Part shown: in pieces, positions 41,398-49,772 of the stretch
Layout of the letters: every line of letters begins with the position of its first letter
Numbering within the stretch: position 1 is the stretch's first letter
DNA from: a virus
IMG/VR virus record: IMGVR_UViG_3300035698_018814
Span: 1 to 53,009 of that record
Length of the DNA: 53,009 nucleotides
Strand: one strand, 5' to 3'
The notes under the pieces: generated by a model
Seen by the model: only the letters and a program-made list of their open reading frames with translations
Database searches by the model: none
What the model was told of the DNA's origin: nothing
Translations under genes and position numbers: made by a program

Positions 41398-41880
41398 CTA
41401 TAAAGTTAACAACACTTTTTTAACTACAGGTGTTGTTGCAGCAACTGAAGAATTTGCTTCAAGGGCTATTGCTACAGGTTTTCTGAAGTCAGTATTGAAA
41501 TCAGATGTTGTTCCAGCCGCCGCTGTTGCATGAACTAAAACTTGTCCATCATAAGCTGACGGTGAATCTTCTCCAACCATTAACCTTTCACCAGGCACTA
41601 TTGCTGTTGTATAAGTTCCTGCACTATCATACATAGTATAAACTCTAGCCACACCAGCAACTTGAACGCTGATTAACTCTTGGCTTGCAACTGTTCTTGT
41701 TGCTACTCCTGAAGCCGCTACACCAATCATTTTGATGGTAACTGCCGCAGAGCATAATATTATATCTCCTGAGGCGTCCAATTCAACTAACTGACCAACT
41801 GCAATTGCAGTTGTAAGACTTGATGTCTCAAAGCCAACATAAACTGATTCTTGGACTCCCGCTCCTATTCCTTCTGCCAT
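41398..41880 (-). CDS. capsid decoration protein, copy 1
   Basis: A 160-residue paralog of the next gene, with the same start and the segments TTAIVPGERLMVGE and DFNTDFRKPVAIALEA. The two copies may occupy different sites of the shell, or one may replace the other. They lie between the scaffold and the capsid gene. Confidence 0.75.
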   Translation of the reverse strand: MAEGIGAGVQESVYVGFETSSLTTAIAVGQLVELDASGDIILCSAAVTIKMIGVAASGVATRTVASQELISVQVAGVARVYTMYDSAGTYTTAIVPGERLMVGEDSPSAYDGQVLVHATAAAGTTSDFNTDFRKPVAIALEANSSVAATTPVVKKVLLTL

Positions 41881-41894
41881 TTTATTTTTACCTC

Positions 41895-42542
41895 TTAATC
41901 TTGTACAATAATATCTCCTTCAATTTCTGAAGGGTCGACATTAATGTTTGCTTGTGCGAAAAGTTTCCTTCTTGCTTCAATAACATCTGTGTCAGCTTCG
42001 TCACCAAGTTCACTCATCTTCTGAGCTTTAGTCAATGGTTTCTTTCCTTCTAACATCTTTTCAATTTTGCCTAAGTCTTCACTATGAAGCTTCTTATAAA
42101 TCTCTGTCTTATCAGCTACTCCTTCTTCGCTAACAATTCCTAGCTTATGTTCTGTCTTCACAATGCCTTCGACTCTATCTTCATGTTGCTTATTCTGAAG
42201 CGTCTTCAATTCTTTACTATCTTTTTCAAGAGAACTAATTTTACTTTTCATTTTCTGTAATTCAATATCTTTATTTTGGATATCAAGCATTGCTTCCTTC
42301 ATCATATTCTTAACTTCAGGGTCAGAGAATTTTTGACTTTCAATTTTCTCTGTTCTGTTCAGCTTTACCTTCTCACTATCTGCGTGTTCTTTCTTTATTA
42401 ATTTGAAAGATGCACTCTTCAGAAGAGTTGTTAGACTAGCCTTTTCAGGAGCCTTCATATCAGATTTTACTACCTTAGAATGTGCCAGCTTAACAATGTC
42501 TTTAAGCTTCATGCTTGGTAGCGGATATTTTTCTTGTGTCAT
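41895..42542 (-). CDS. scaffolding protein candidate
   Basis: A 215-residue Lys/Glu-rich protein with a long coiled coil (about 75-125: LDIQNKDIELQKMKSKISSL), directly upstream of decoration and capsid genes. This composition and place fit an assembly scaffold that the protease encoded just upstream would degrade. It has its own promoter region. Confidence 0.7.
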   Translation of the reverse strand: MTQEKYPLPSMKLKDIVKLAHSKVVKSDMKAPEKASLTTLLKSASFKLIKKEHADSEKVKLNRTEKIESQKFSDPEVKNMMKEAMLDIQNKDIELQKMKSKISSLEKDSKELKTLQNKQHEDRVEGIVKTEHKLGIVSEEGVADKTEIYKKLHSEDLGKIEKMLEGKKPLTKAQKMSELGDEADTDVIEARRKLFAQANINVDPSEIEGDIIVQD

Positions 42543-42713
42543 GTTATAGTACCTCCGTACAAACGTTTAACTTTAGAATTCTGCACTTTTACAAGCTCTT
42601 CAGGAATTCTTCTATTTCCAAGCAAATTTCAGCAAGAACAAATTTTTATCAATAGAGTTAATTTAATAACCCTCTTTATTATATAATATGGTAATATTAT
42701 TTAAATCTTTCGT
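42543..42713 (-). promoter_or_regulatory. promoter and leader of the scaffold-capsid unit
   Basis: A TATA-like box (minus-strand ATTATATAAT, about 42680-42691) lies 140 bases before the scaffold start, just past the protease stop. The leader contains TTCTTGCTGAA (42628-42638), also found in the portal leader, and ends in a GGAGGT ribosome site. It allows separate high expression of the capsid genes. Confidence 0.55.
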
Positions 42714-44666
42714 TTATGTATTATGAGATTTAATTGATGCATTCTTTACTTCAGGGAATAATAAGATGCTGAGTTCGTCATAAATCATTCTATTGGCTGT
42801 GGGTGTCGGCTTAGCATTATTGTCCATTTCCCAAACACCTGCACTGACCTTTGATAATTCTCCATTCCAAACAGCCGCCGCGGTTTCATAATCATATATA
42901 AGACCTGAATATTTTAATTGTTGAGCTTCTGCGTCCCACCACACTTCATCTGTAATAAAACCAGACACATCAAGGAATGTCTGTCCATGCTCTTTAATAT
43001 TTTTCTTATTAAGTAATATTCTTTGGTATTTTAACGCATGAGCAGATTCCTCAACCACCTCAGCAGGATAATTAACTCCATGATGCACACCTGGTTCGAA
43101 TGCTACACCTTCAACAGGAAGAGGTAATTCAAATCCTTCTGGAATGACACCATTATCAGGAAATTTATTTCTGCTTACAGATTCAAATCCTGGAAGCTTA
43201 CTACCATGAGTAGGAATATCTGCCTGCTTCTGAGCTTTAATACTCATACTGAATTTAACAAATTTCATCAGGCCTAATTTCTTTCTGAGCTTATTAACAG
43301 GAGCATTGGTATTTGTCGATAAGGATAACATCTTCAAGCTCACTGACAGATTGCTCTTATTAATGAATGATGACATTGGTTGCTTTGATATCAAGCTTGA
43401 CAACTTCTGCTTACTTGCAAGATACTGACTTGCATCTACAATCATGTCTCTAATTAAATCATTACTCTTTGGTTTGCCATCCCACCATCTGAGCTTCTTA
43501 GGAATTTTATCCTTCCATTCTTTTGGAAGAGCTGATGTTCCTGGTTCAGGTAACCATCCTTCTTTCGTTCCTTCACCAAGAATATAAGGTGTCTGGTCGT
43601 AAGGTTTATGAATCTCCCAAACTCCACCATAACTTTTCTTCGCCATATATCTTCCTGTATGAGCTTTGCCATAAAGAAAATATTCGTGGAAGTCTTTTCC
43701 TTGTGCGCCAAATTCAACTTGCCCTCTATCATAAGTTTGTACCTTAACTGTCTTGGAATTATTATCAACGTAAATATAAGCGTCCATTGTACTACCTTCA
43801 TCTCTTCTTCCTTCATCAGTTGGAACAGATGCTCCCTGCATTCCAGGTTCATTAGTGAACATACTCGCCATCTTTTTATTCTTGATGTCATGTATTCTCC
43901 ATCTAATACAATCATCACCTAACTTATATCTTAAATCTTTAAACATCCCATTGCTGTGTTGTTGTAGAGTAAATTGTGTATTCTTTTTCTCTGAAGGTAT
44001 AATCATGAGAACATCTTTTGGTTTATATGTTGATTTTATAATCTTCTTTACTTTCTTTCTTGTTGCAGTTGATACTTCAGCTGGTAATGTTGATGTGCTC
44101 ACATTATCTTTTTTCACAACTGGTACTGGTGCTTGTAATAATATTACATCATTATCAATCCAGACATCTTGCCCTTCTTTTATTCCCTCAGGCACAGGAT
44201 ATAATTCTATTACTCCATCCGATTCAACGAGAGCAGAATTTTCCGACTTCACAGCATTATTATATATTCCAAAAATTGCTTTCATGCCTTCGCCAATTGG
44301 TAAAGTAACTAAGCTCTTCTTGTCAAACATAATCATATTCCTTTGTTTGAATGAATAACTTTCACCATCATAATCCATATTAGAAGTAACAAATCCTTGA
44401 TTCGCCAAATAGTTTTTTGCTGAACTAATGCTCTGATATTTATTTCTGTCAACAACAATCTTCTGAATCACTCGACTTCTTTCTGTTTCGTGCTGTTGCT
44501 TCTTAGGTCGCCAACTACCTTTTGAATCTAACGCTTCCGCTTTATTAGGAGTTATATTATATAATTTATAGAATATTTTCGACGCTACTTCTGTATTCTT
44601 ACTGTCTTCCCAATCTGGGTGTTGCTTTAATAAAGCTTTCTTGATTGCTTCGTATTCTGCTGACAT
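42714..44666 (-). CDS. prohead protease (XkdF/S78-type) fused to a LigD 3'-phosphoesterase-like domain
   Basis: A 650-residue protein. The C-terminal domain (about 505-645) has the prohead protease pattern: EGVAFEPGVHHGVNYPAE, HALK..., His560 in IKEHGQTFLDVSGFITD, then IYDYETAAAVWNGELSKVSAGVWE with Ser608, and ELSILLFPEVKNASI. Residues about 230-355 resemble the LigD phosphoesterase domain: FTLQQHSNGMFKDLRYKL, TYDRGQVEFG, FLYGKAHTGRYMAKK, GVWEIHKP. The first His (237) is kept, but the second His of the LHYDFRLE signature is lost. Residues 400-500 are a linker. Placed upstream of the scaffold, as a maturation protease should be. Confidence 0.72.
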   Translation of the reverse strand: MSAEYEAIKKALLKQHPDWEDSKNTEVASKIFYKLYNITPNKAEALDSKGSWRPKKQQHETERSRVIQKIVVDRNKYQSISSAKNYLANQGFVTSNMDYDGESYSFKQRNMIMFDKKSLVTLPIGEGMKAIFGIYNNAVKSENSALVESDGVIELYPVPEGIKEGQDVWIDNDVILLQAPVPVVKKDNVSTSTLPAEVSTATRKKVKKIIKSTYKPKDVLMIIPSEKKNTQFTLQQHSNGMFKDLRYKLGDDCIRWRIHDIKNKKMASMFTNEPGMQGASVPTDEGRRDEGSTMDAYIYVDNNSKTVKVQTYDRGQVEFGAQGKDFHEYFLYGKAHTGRYMAKKSYGGVWEIHKPYDQTPYILGEGTKEGWLPEPGTSALPKEWKDKIPKKLRWWDGKPKSNDLIRDMIVDASQYLASKQKLSSLISKQPMSSFINKSNLSVSLKMLSLSTNTNAPVNKLRKKLGLMKFVKFSMSIKAQKQADIPTHGSKLPGFESVSRNKFPDNGVIPEGFELPLPVEGVAFEPGVHHGVNYPAEVVEESAHALKYQRILLNKKNIKEHGQTFLDVSGFITDEVWWDAEAQQLKYSGLIYDYETAAAVWNGELSKVSAGVWEMDNNAKPTPTANRMIYDELSILLFPEVKNASIKSHNT

Positions 44667-44668
44667 TT

Positions 44669-44800
44669 TTAATCATCCTCTGGTGACGGTGTTGTAGGAC
44701 CTTTACTGACCTCTAAATATCTAATTTTATGATTTTTTAAAGGCAACACAAATATTACCAATATCATTATTAATGAAACAATTATAATTGTATCTTCCAT
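44669..44800 (-). CDS. small single-pass membrane protein
   Basis: A 43-residue frame starting MEDTIIIVSLIMILVIF, with one membrane helix and an acidic tail. It is one base beyond the previous stop. Function unknown. It is supported by tight spacing within the head operon. Confidence 0.55.
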   Translation of the reverse strand: MEDTIIIVSLIMILVIFVLPLKNHKIRYLEVSKGPTTPSPEDD

Positions 44801-44801
44801 T

Positions 44802-44933
44802 TCAATTACCTGATTTAATTCCTTTCATCTTCTGACACTTAACAGCTTTTATTTGTCTCTTCTCTTCTTTTTTAATATCTATGACTATGATTTCTCCTTC
44901 CTCTTCTTTAATTGTGTTTATTACTAATACCAT
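44802..44933 (-). CDS. hypothetical 43-residue protein
   Basis: A short Lys/Glu/Ile-rich frame starting MVLVINTIKEEEGE, with a strong GGGAGGT site and a TAATG overlap with the minor head gene. No family is recognised. Confidence 0.55.
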   Translation of the reverse strand: MVLVINTIKEEEGEIIVIDIKKEEKRQIKAVKCQKMKGIKSGN

Positions 44934-45787
44934 TATGAACCTCCCTCTGTTATAACCCAGGTACATCTACAATTTGGATGAACTGGAATTATTCCTTTAG
45001 CTTCATTGATTGTATAAATTCTTCCATCAATTAAATCCATACAAATAGGACAAGTCCTTTCATCACCAGCAACTACACCTTCAACTTTTGTTATGCTATT
45101 CTGAGCATAAGTATTTAACCTTCCAAGGTTAGTAGCTCCGATTGTTTCTGTTCTAGCCATCATCTCAGCTCTGACTTTAGCACTAATAACTCTGATATAA
45201 CCTGCCCTTTCCAAATTACCTTTTGAATCGAATGACGGTTGAACATATGTATGTAAATCTTCAAGCTGTGGCCTTAATTGTCTTGCAATCTCTTTTGTTC
45301 CTTTTCCATTCCTTATACCATCAGCCACACTATATTTTAATCCCTGAGTTTGAGCTTCTGTGAATGCTTTCGCTTCAATAAATGAATATGCTTCAAGGGC
45401 CATAAGAGCTTCTGTATCAATATCACCGACAGCCATACGACTGACCTTTAGTTTAACATCTGCTTCGGCTCTCTCTTTACCCAGTTTATAAGCCTCCAAT
45501 AAATTATTGAATAATATCTTTCCTAATGGATTAGAATCAATATTAACACTGTTAATATTTTTTATTGGGTCACTACCTATTTGTTTCTTTAAAGATTTCT
45601 TAACTTTAGTTTGGAATTTTCTGATTTCCCTGTAAAGAGAATTTTCAAGAGGAATAGTATTAATTTGTCTTGGGTCGGAAACCTTAGTATCAAATTTAAT
45701 GACTACTTCCTCATATTTAATTTCCTTAAATTTATGATTATGCGGCATATCACAACCACATTGTACCTTTATTATTTTTCCTTTCAT
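44933..45787 (-). CDS. minor head protein (Mu F / SPP1 gp7-like)
   Basis: A 284-residue protein with the family's C-terminal signature: RAEMMARTETIGATNLGRL, then VEGVVAGDERTCPICMDLIDGRIY and VHPNCRCTW (Cys in CPIC and NCRC, probably metal or disulphide). The N-terminal half is helical. Such proteins bind the portal and are packed in the head. It precedes the protease and scaffold, as usual. Confidence 0.85.
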   Translation of the reverse strand: MKGKIIKVQCGCDMPHNHKFKEIKYEEVVIKFDTKVSDPRQINTIPLENSLYREIRKFQTKVKKSLKKQIGSDPIKNINSVNIDSNPLGKILFNNLLEAYKLGKERAEADVKLKVSRMAVGDIDTEALMALEAYSFIEAKAFTEAQTQGLKYSVADGIRNGKGTKEIARQLRPQLEDLHTYVQPSFDSKGNLERAGYIRVISAKVRAEMMARTETIGATNLGRLNTYAQNSITKVEGVVAGDERTCPICMDLIDGRIYTINEAKGIIPVHPNCRCTWVITEGGS

Positions 45788-45807
45788 TGTTTAATTCCTT
45801 CTAATCA

Positions 45808-45894
45808 CTAACAATTTCCTTTTCTGCTTCCGCCTTTAGGTCTGCTTGGTTTTGGGCTTCTGCTTCTTGGTCCCTTTCCGTTTCTATCTGCCAT
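45808..45894 (-). CDS. possible 28-residue basic peptide
   Basis: A frame starting MADRNGKGPRSRS, with GGAG nine bases upstream, coding a Arg/Ser/Lys/Gly-rich peptide. The overlapping frame reads IETERDQEAEAQNQADLKAE, which looks more like an ordinary acidic helix but has no start codon, so either or neither may be real. Confidence 0.3.
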   Translation of the reverse strand: MADRNGKGPRSRSPKPSRPKGGSRKGNC

Positions 45895-45907
45895 TTACAT
45901 CATCTCC

Positions 45908-46105
45908 TTATATAAATCTATTTGAATACATAATATTATTCACTAAATAATCATCGCTGTCAGTCTCAGCAAAGGATACACCTCTTTCTTTAAGGACAAG
46001 TTCTTTAAATTCTCTGCTCAATGCATCAGCTTCTCCTTTTGTATATGTTTTATTTTCTCTCTCTAACATATCTGTTTTTTCTTTTGTTGTTTTTTCTGAC
46101 CCCAT
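45908..46105 (-). CDS. hypothetical small protein
   Basis: A 65-residue charged helical protein. The start at 46105 (MGSEKTTK) is preferred because GGTGA lies five bases upstream. The alternative start would be a GTG codon. No family is recognised. Confidence 0.55.
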   Translation of the reverse strand: MGSEKTTKEKTDMLERENKTYTKGEADALSREFKELVLKERGVSFAETDSDDYLVNNIMYSNRFI

Positions 46106-46136
46106 ATATATCACCTATTAATTTATTCACTTCTTG

Positions 46137-46166
46137 AAATAAAAATAAAAATAAAAATAAAAAATT
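46137..46166 (-). terminator. T-rich terminator after the beta-helix gene
   Basis: Immediately after the stop at 46171 the minus strand has a T6 run and then four T5/T4 runs spaced by single A. This is an archaeal-type terminator. It marks the end of a strongly expressed gene. Confidence 0.55.
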
Positions 46167-46170
46167 ATAT

Positions 46171-47196
46171 TTATTCTATTGCAATCTCTCCACTTTCTGC
46201 ATAGTCAATAGTTTGTCCGAAACAATTTGCAATATGCACTGTGGTTGGTATTTTTGCCGCAGTTCCAGCCGCCTTAAATGTCACAACTGTTCCACCTGTC
46301 TCATTGGTCTGACATCCAAATGTACAATTTGATAGCATACCATTCAAACTTCCTGTCAAATCAATATATAGATTTACATTTGCTCCGTATGATGGTTGCT
46401 GTCCGAACTGACAATTATTTATATGTATTGAACCAAATCCGCTTCCTGTTCCTGTTCCCCAAATATCACAATCTGTGCTTGCCGCCATTCCTGTGAAATC
46501 ACAATCTTCAATGGTTACATCTTGTGGTCTTGTATTTGATGTTCCTAACAATACAATTCCGCCAGTGTTCTTATAGAATCTACATCTTTTAATAAGAACC
46601 TGCCAAGCATTTCCTTCAGCACTCCACATGATTGCTCCGCCTTCTTTTGCATCGTCAACATCTACTCCTTTGCAATTCTTTAAATGACAATCAATTATTG
46701 ATGTTCCAAATGCTGTCTTTGTTGAATTGTCGTCGTCAAGCAATATTCCACCACCAGTTGCACCAGCTCCATTGACTCCTATATTCTGAATCAAACATCC
46801 TGCCGCTCTAATAGTTAAAATTGCATTTGTAGTTGTTGTTCCAACTTTCATCTGTGGTAATCCACCTTGAGTTCTTCCTCTTGGCATACCTATAATTGAT
46901 AATCCCATATGTGTTGCTGGAATTATTACTGATTCCGAATAACTTGATGGGTCGCCTGTCATATCTGTAATCAATTTTGGTACAACTAAAACAATTCCAT
47001 CTGCTCCTGCTAATGTTACTCCTGCTTGGATTGTTGCTTTCGCTGAATCAAATGAAAATCCATCATTTGTATCTGCTCCATTTGTACCATCAACATAAAC
47101 TACACTTCCTGCTGAAAGAACTTCCTGTGGCACTTGCTGATTACCATACAATCTGCTCAGAATTCTTCCACCGTAAACTCCTATATTTCCTGTCAT
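46171..47196 (-). CDS. beta-helix virion protein in the head module
   Basis: A 341-residue protein without signal peptide. VVYVDGTNGADTNDGFSFDSAKATIQAGV is the usual opening of right-handed beta-helix (pectate-lyase-fold) proteins, followed by NSTKTAFGTSIIDCHLKNC-type rungs, QDVTIEDCDFTG and SIHINNCQFG. Placed between portal-linked small genes and the minor head gene, so it may be a head fibre or decoration. A T-rich terminator follows. Confidence 0.7.
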   Translation of the reverse strand: MTGNIGVYGGRILSRLYGNQQVPQEVLSAGSVVYVDGTNGADTNDGFSFDSAKATIQAGVTLAGADGIVLVVPKLITDMTGDPSSYSESVIIPATHMGLSIIGMPRGRTQGGLPQMKVGTTTTNAILTIRAAGCLIQNIGVNGAGATGGGILLDDDNSTKTAFGTSIIDCHLKNCKGVDVDDAKEGGAIMWSAEGNAWQVLIKRCRFYKNTGGIVLLGTSNTRPQDVTIEDCDFTGMAASTDCDIWGTGTGSGFGSIHINNCQFGQQPSYGANVNLYIDLTGSLNGMLSNCTFGCQTNETGGTVVTFKAAGTAAKIPTTVHIANCFGQTIDYAESGEIAIE

Positions 47197-47215
47197 TTTC
47201 TTTTACCTCATAATT

Positions 47216-47401
47216 TTAATTTTTCATTTCTTGACTTAAACTTCCAGTATCAACTACAAAGGCACTGCCTGTTGTATCTGCTGATACTTCTATTGTTCCG
47301 ATTGGATTGTCACTCGCATCTCCGTCTGCTATTGCAGTATCAGTAATAAATAATCCTAATCGGAATGCTCTTCTTTGACTATATCTTGTTGGTCTTGGCA
47401 T
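47216..47401 (-). CDS. small virion-type protein, paralog 2
   Basis: A 61-residue protein (from MPRPTRYSQRRAFRLGL) that aligns along its full length with the neighbouring 61-residue protein (PIGTIEVS, AFVVD, Q-x-MKN). The start at 47401 follows the GAGGTGA ribosome site and the paralog. Function unknown. It lies within the head module. Confidence 0.7.
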   Translation of the reverse strand: MPRPTRYSQRRAFRLGLFITDTAIADGDASDNPIGTIEVSADTTGSAFVVDTGSLSQEMKN

Positions 47402-47413
47402 GTTCATTCACCT

Positions 47414-47599
47414 CTAAGCGTTCTTCATTGCTTGACTTTTATTATCAGCGTCAACAACGAATGCTGTTCCACCATCAGTAGATACTTCAATTGTACCAAT
47501 AGGTTTAGTACTTGTAACGCCATCTGAGATGGCGGCAGTTTGAACTTGCAAACCTAAACCGTATGCTTGTCTTTGTGCATATTTACTTCCTCTTGCCAT
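47414..47599 (-). CDS. small virion-type protein, paralog 1
   Basis: A 61-residue protein beginning MARGSKYAQRQAYGLGL with a basic start and a beta-strand body (KPIGTIEVSTDGGTAFVVD). Paralog of the next gene. The high Arg/Tyr start may bind DNA or capsid. Confidence 0.7.
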   Translation of the reverse strand: MARGSKYAQRQAYGLGLQVQTAAISDGVTSTKPIGTIEVSTDGGTAFVVDADNKSQAMKNA

Positions 47600-47668
47600 T
47601 TTGTTTGCCTCGTAATTTTTTAACTATCTATCCTTTCAAGTCAGAGGTGGATTCGCGTTGTTGCTTTG

Positions 47669-47806
47669 TCACTTGCTTGGTTCGTCAATCTGTTCTAGGT
47701 TGACGAGTTTTCTTGGGTCGAGTGAGGAATAATCCTCAGCTCTTATTAGGATTGTAACACCAATAACTGATTTGCCACTGGTTATTGATTTTATTCTTGC
47801 TTTCAT
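47669..47806 (-). CDS. hypothetical 45-residue protein
   Basis: A short frame starting MKARIKSITSGKSVIG, overlapping the end region of the portal gene with only four bases separating the start from the portal stop. Beta-rich. No family is recognised. Confidence 0.5.
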   Translation of the reverse strand: MKARIKSITSGKSVIGVTILIRAEDYSSLDPRKLVNLEQIDEPSK

Positions 47807-47809
47807 TTT

Positions 47810-49228
47810 TTATTTTTTCTCGTCTTTCTCAATTAATTTTTTATTGCTCTCACCGGCATCTTTAGTATCTTTACTTGTATCTGCTTTGTCTTTGGTCTGA
47901 GCTTCTTCTGGAGTTTGAACGCTTGGAGTGGTTTCTGTCATTGATTCCCTTACTTGACCGAGCCTTTCTGATAATATAGCTGTTGCATCTTCTTGGGATA
48001 ATATTGCTCCTGCAGTTGCTTGAGTAAGATAATCAACCAATACTTTATCATTGCCATATACCTTTTCATTCTTCTCCTCTGATATAACATTCCATTCAAT
48101 ATCTGGCACATCTTCATTCTCGTAACCCTTAGCATCTAAGAGTGGCCTGAGTTGTTGGTGTTTTATTGAATCGGAAAGCATCTCTTGGTAATTCTCATTC
48201 TCTTCCTGGTCCCAATAGCTGATTCTATCCAATACAGCTCTATTCTGTTCCTTACCTGATTGAGTAAGGACTGATAAAGGTATTCCGAAACTTCCAGCTA
48301 ATTCCATATAAAGACTTATAAGAATAGGTTCTAAATCAATAGCTGAATCTTGAATACCTAACCATTCAAGAGTATATAAATCTGATGTGATTAATAATGA
48401 CTTTTCGTTAGCATTCTTCAGCTGTCTTTCCAACATTTCCTTAGGACCAATCTTCTTCTTGCCTTTAGGTGTCTGAAGGTCTAGTCTATTGATAAGGTCA
48501 GTCATCTCTTTCTTTTTGTATGTTGCATGAAGAAAAGGATTTCCCATTCTGAATAATCTACTGAATCTTGTCTTTCGGGTCATGATAAGACCCTTCACGA
48601 TTGGCACTGCAGGTTCAAGCAGACCATATCCTCGAATGCTTCCGCCAACATGGTCAAATGTAATATATAATATTCTTCTTGCAGGAAAATAAATCTTTCT
48701 GGTTGTTCCTCCTTTTCCAACAATCTTCTGCACATATTTCTCTATCTCGCCTTTTGAATCAGAAATAGGAGTGAATGTCTTCGGGTCAGTGATTGCTGTT
48801 CCTGTAAGCTCTGTACCTTCTACATCAACAGTAACAACATTATTTAATTCTTTGAATGTATCGTCCCAAAGATTCTCAACATAACCTTCGCCAAACCCTA
48901 ATGATTGAAATACTCCTGTTGTAAGATTCTTACCATAATTAGGAGTATTAGTGAATTCGTAACATAAATCTTTAATCTCATCTTTTTCGTGAACAAATGT
49001 GAAACCTTTTCCTGATATGCTCATAGCTTTAAACCATAGACCTCTTCTAACGACTGAATGCATCATATAATACTCAAGGTCTTTCATCGGAATCCTTTTT
49101 CTATCGGAGTCGTCAATCTTCATCCATTCATCTATACCAGTGCCACCTCCCATGACTTCTGACATTTTGAACAATGCATCTGAGCTGGCTTTAAATAAGA
49201 AATTCTTTGCTGTATCTATTAGTCCCAT
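47810..49228 (-). CDS. portal protein
   Basis: A 472-residue protein forming the dodecameric DNA gate of the head. Signs: WMKIDDSDRKRIPMKDLEYY early, PARRILYITFDHVGG then GYGLLEPAVPIVKGL (about 195-225), and IPLSVLTQSGKEQNRAVLDR (about 315-335), followed by a long C-terminal helix and a disordered Lys/Glu/Thr tail from about 440. These match the phage portal (DUF1073/SPP1-like) families. First gene of the head operon after a TATA-type promoter. Confidence 0.9.
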   Translation of the reverse strand: MGLIDTAKNFLFKASSDALFKMSEVMGGGTGIDEWMKIDDSDRKRIPMKDLEYYMMHSVVRRGLWFKAMSISGKGFTFVHEKDEIKDLCYEFTNTPNYGKNLTTGVFQSLGFGEGYVENLWDDTFKELNNVVTVDVEGTELTGTAITDPKTFTPISDSKGEIEKYVQKIVGKGGTTRKIYFPARRILYITFDHVGGSIRGYGLLEPAVPIVKGLIMTRKTRFSRLFRMGNPFLHATYKKKEMTDLINRLDLQTPKGKKKIGPKEMLERQLKNANEKSLLITSDLYTLEWLGIQDSAIDLEPILISLYMELAGSFGIPLSVLTQSGKEQNRAVLDRISYWDQEENENYQEMLSDSIKHQQLRPLLDAKGYENEDVPDIEWNVISEEKNEKVYGNDKVLVDYLTQATAGAILSQEDATAILSERLGQVRESMTETTPSVQTPEEAQTKDKADTSKDTKDAGESNKKLIEKDEKK

Positions 49229-49330
49229 GGCATATCCTCTTCTTTATAGCATTCATCAAGATTCAGCAAGAAACAGAGCTATAAAGTAAGCTCTTATATA
49301 TTATATGATGATACTCTATTATATAAAGGT
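49229..49330 (-). promoter_or_regulatory. portal promoter and leader
   Basis: A TATA-like box on the minus strand (TTTATATAA, about 49318-49328) lies 90 bases before the portal start. A second AT-rich block and the leader element TTCTTGCTGAA (49262-49272) follow, then GAAGAGG close to the ATG. The same leader element occurs before the scaffold gene. Confidence 0.55.
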
Positions 49331-49338
49331 ATGGGCAA

Positions 49339-49473
49339 TTAATTCTTCCAGATGCTGAGATTCTGCAAAAATTCAACATCTAATTCTAGTAATTCATCAG
49401 TCTTACCAATAAATTGGTCCTCTTGAATCTGCTCCAATATATGTCTTCTTTTCATAGTATCTTCCTCACTCAT
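49339..49473 (-). CDS. hypothetical 44-residue protein
   Basis: A short acidic helical frame starting MSEEDTMKRRHILEQ. Its start lies nine bases past the preceding stop. The end meets the portal promoter region. No family is recognised. Confidence 0.5.
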   Translation of the reverse strand: MSEEDTMKRRHILEQIQEDQFIGKTDELLELDVEFLQNLSIWKN

Positions 49474-49481
49474 TAATAAAC

Positions 49482-49733
49482 CTATTTGTGCTCCTGTAAT
49501 AATATATCTTCCTCCCATTTTCTTTTCTCCTCCAATTCTTTCTTTAACTTTTTTTCAAACCCTTTTATCCTTTTACGGTTATGAAAAATATATTTAAGGC
49601 ATCCGTCAGGGTCGCCTTTCTTCCATTGCTCATAATAATGTTTATATAAACTATCTCTACCGGTAGATAATCTACTTTCCATTATCTCAAACTTTTTACC
49701 ACATCTACATTCATAATTTATTATTCCTTTCAT
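49482..49733 (-). CDS. small zinc-binding protein
   Basis: An 83-residue protein starting MKGIINYECRCGKKF. CRC plus a later Cys make a half zinc ribbon, so it may pair in a dimer. The C-terminal part is a Lys/Glu helix. The ATG at 49733 is preferred to 49739 on ribosome-site spacing. Confidence 0.55.
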   Translation of the reverse strand: MKGIINYECRCGKKFEIMESRLSTGRDSLYKHYYEQWKKGDPDGCLKYIFHNRKRIKGFEKKLKKELEEKRKWEEDILLQEHK

Positions 49734-49772
49734 CACCATCCCTCTTTTTTATTAACTCACCCCCAATGAGTA

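Noticed and set aside
43454-44358. Several 70-170-codon frames inside the protease gene
   Set aside because: They are in other frames of a gene with clear domain matches and have no ribosome sites.
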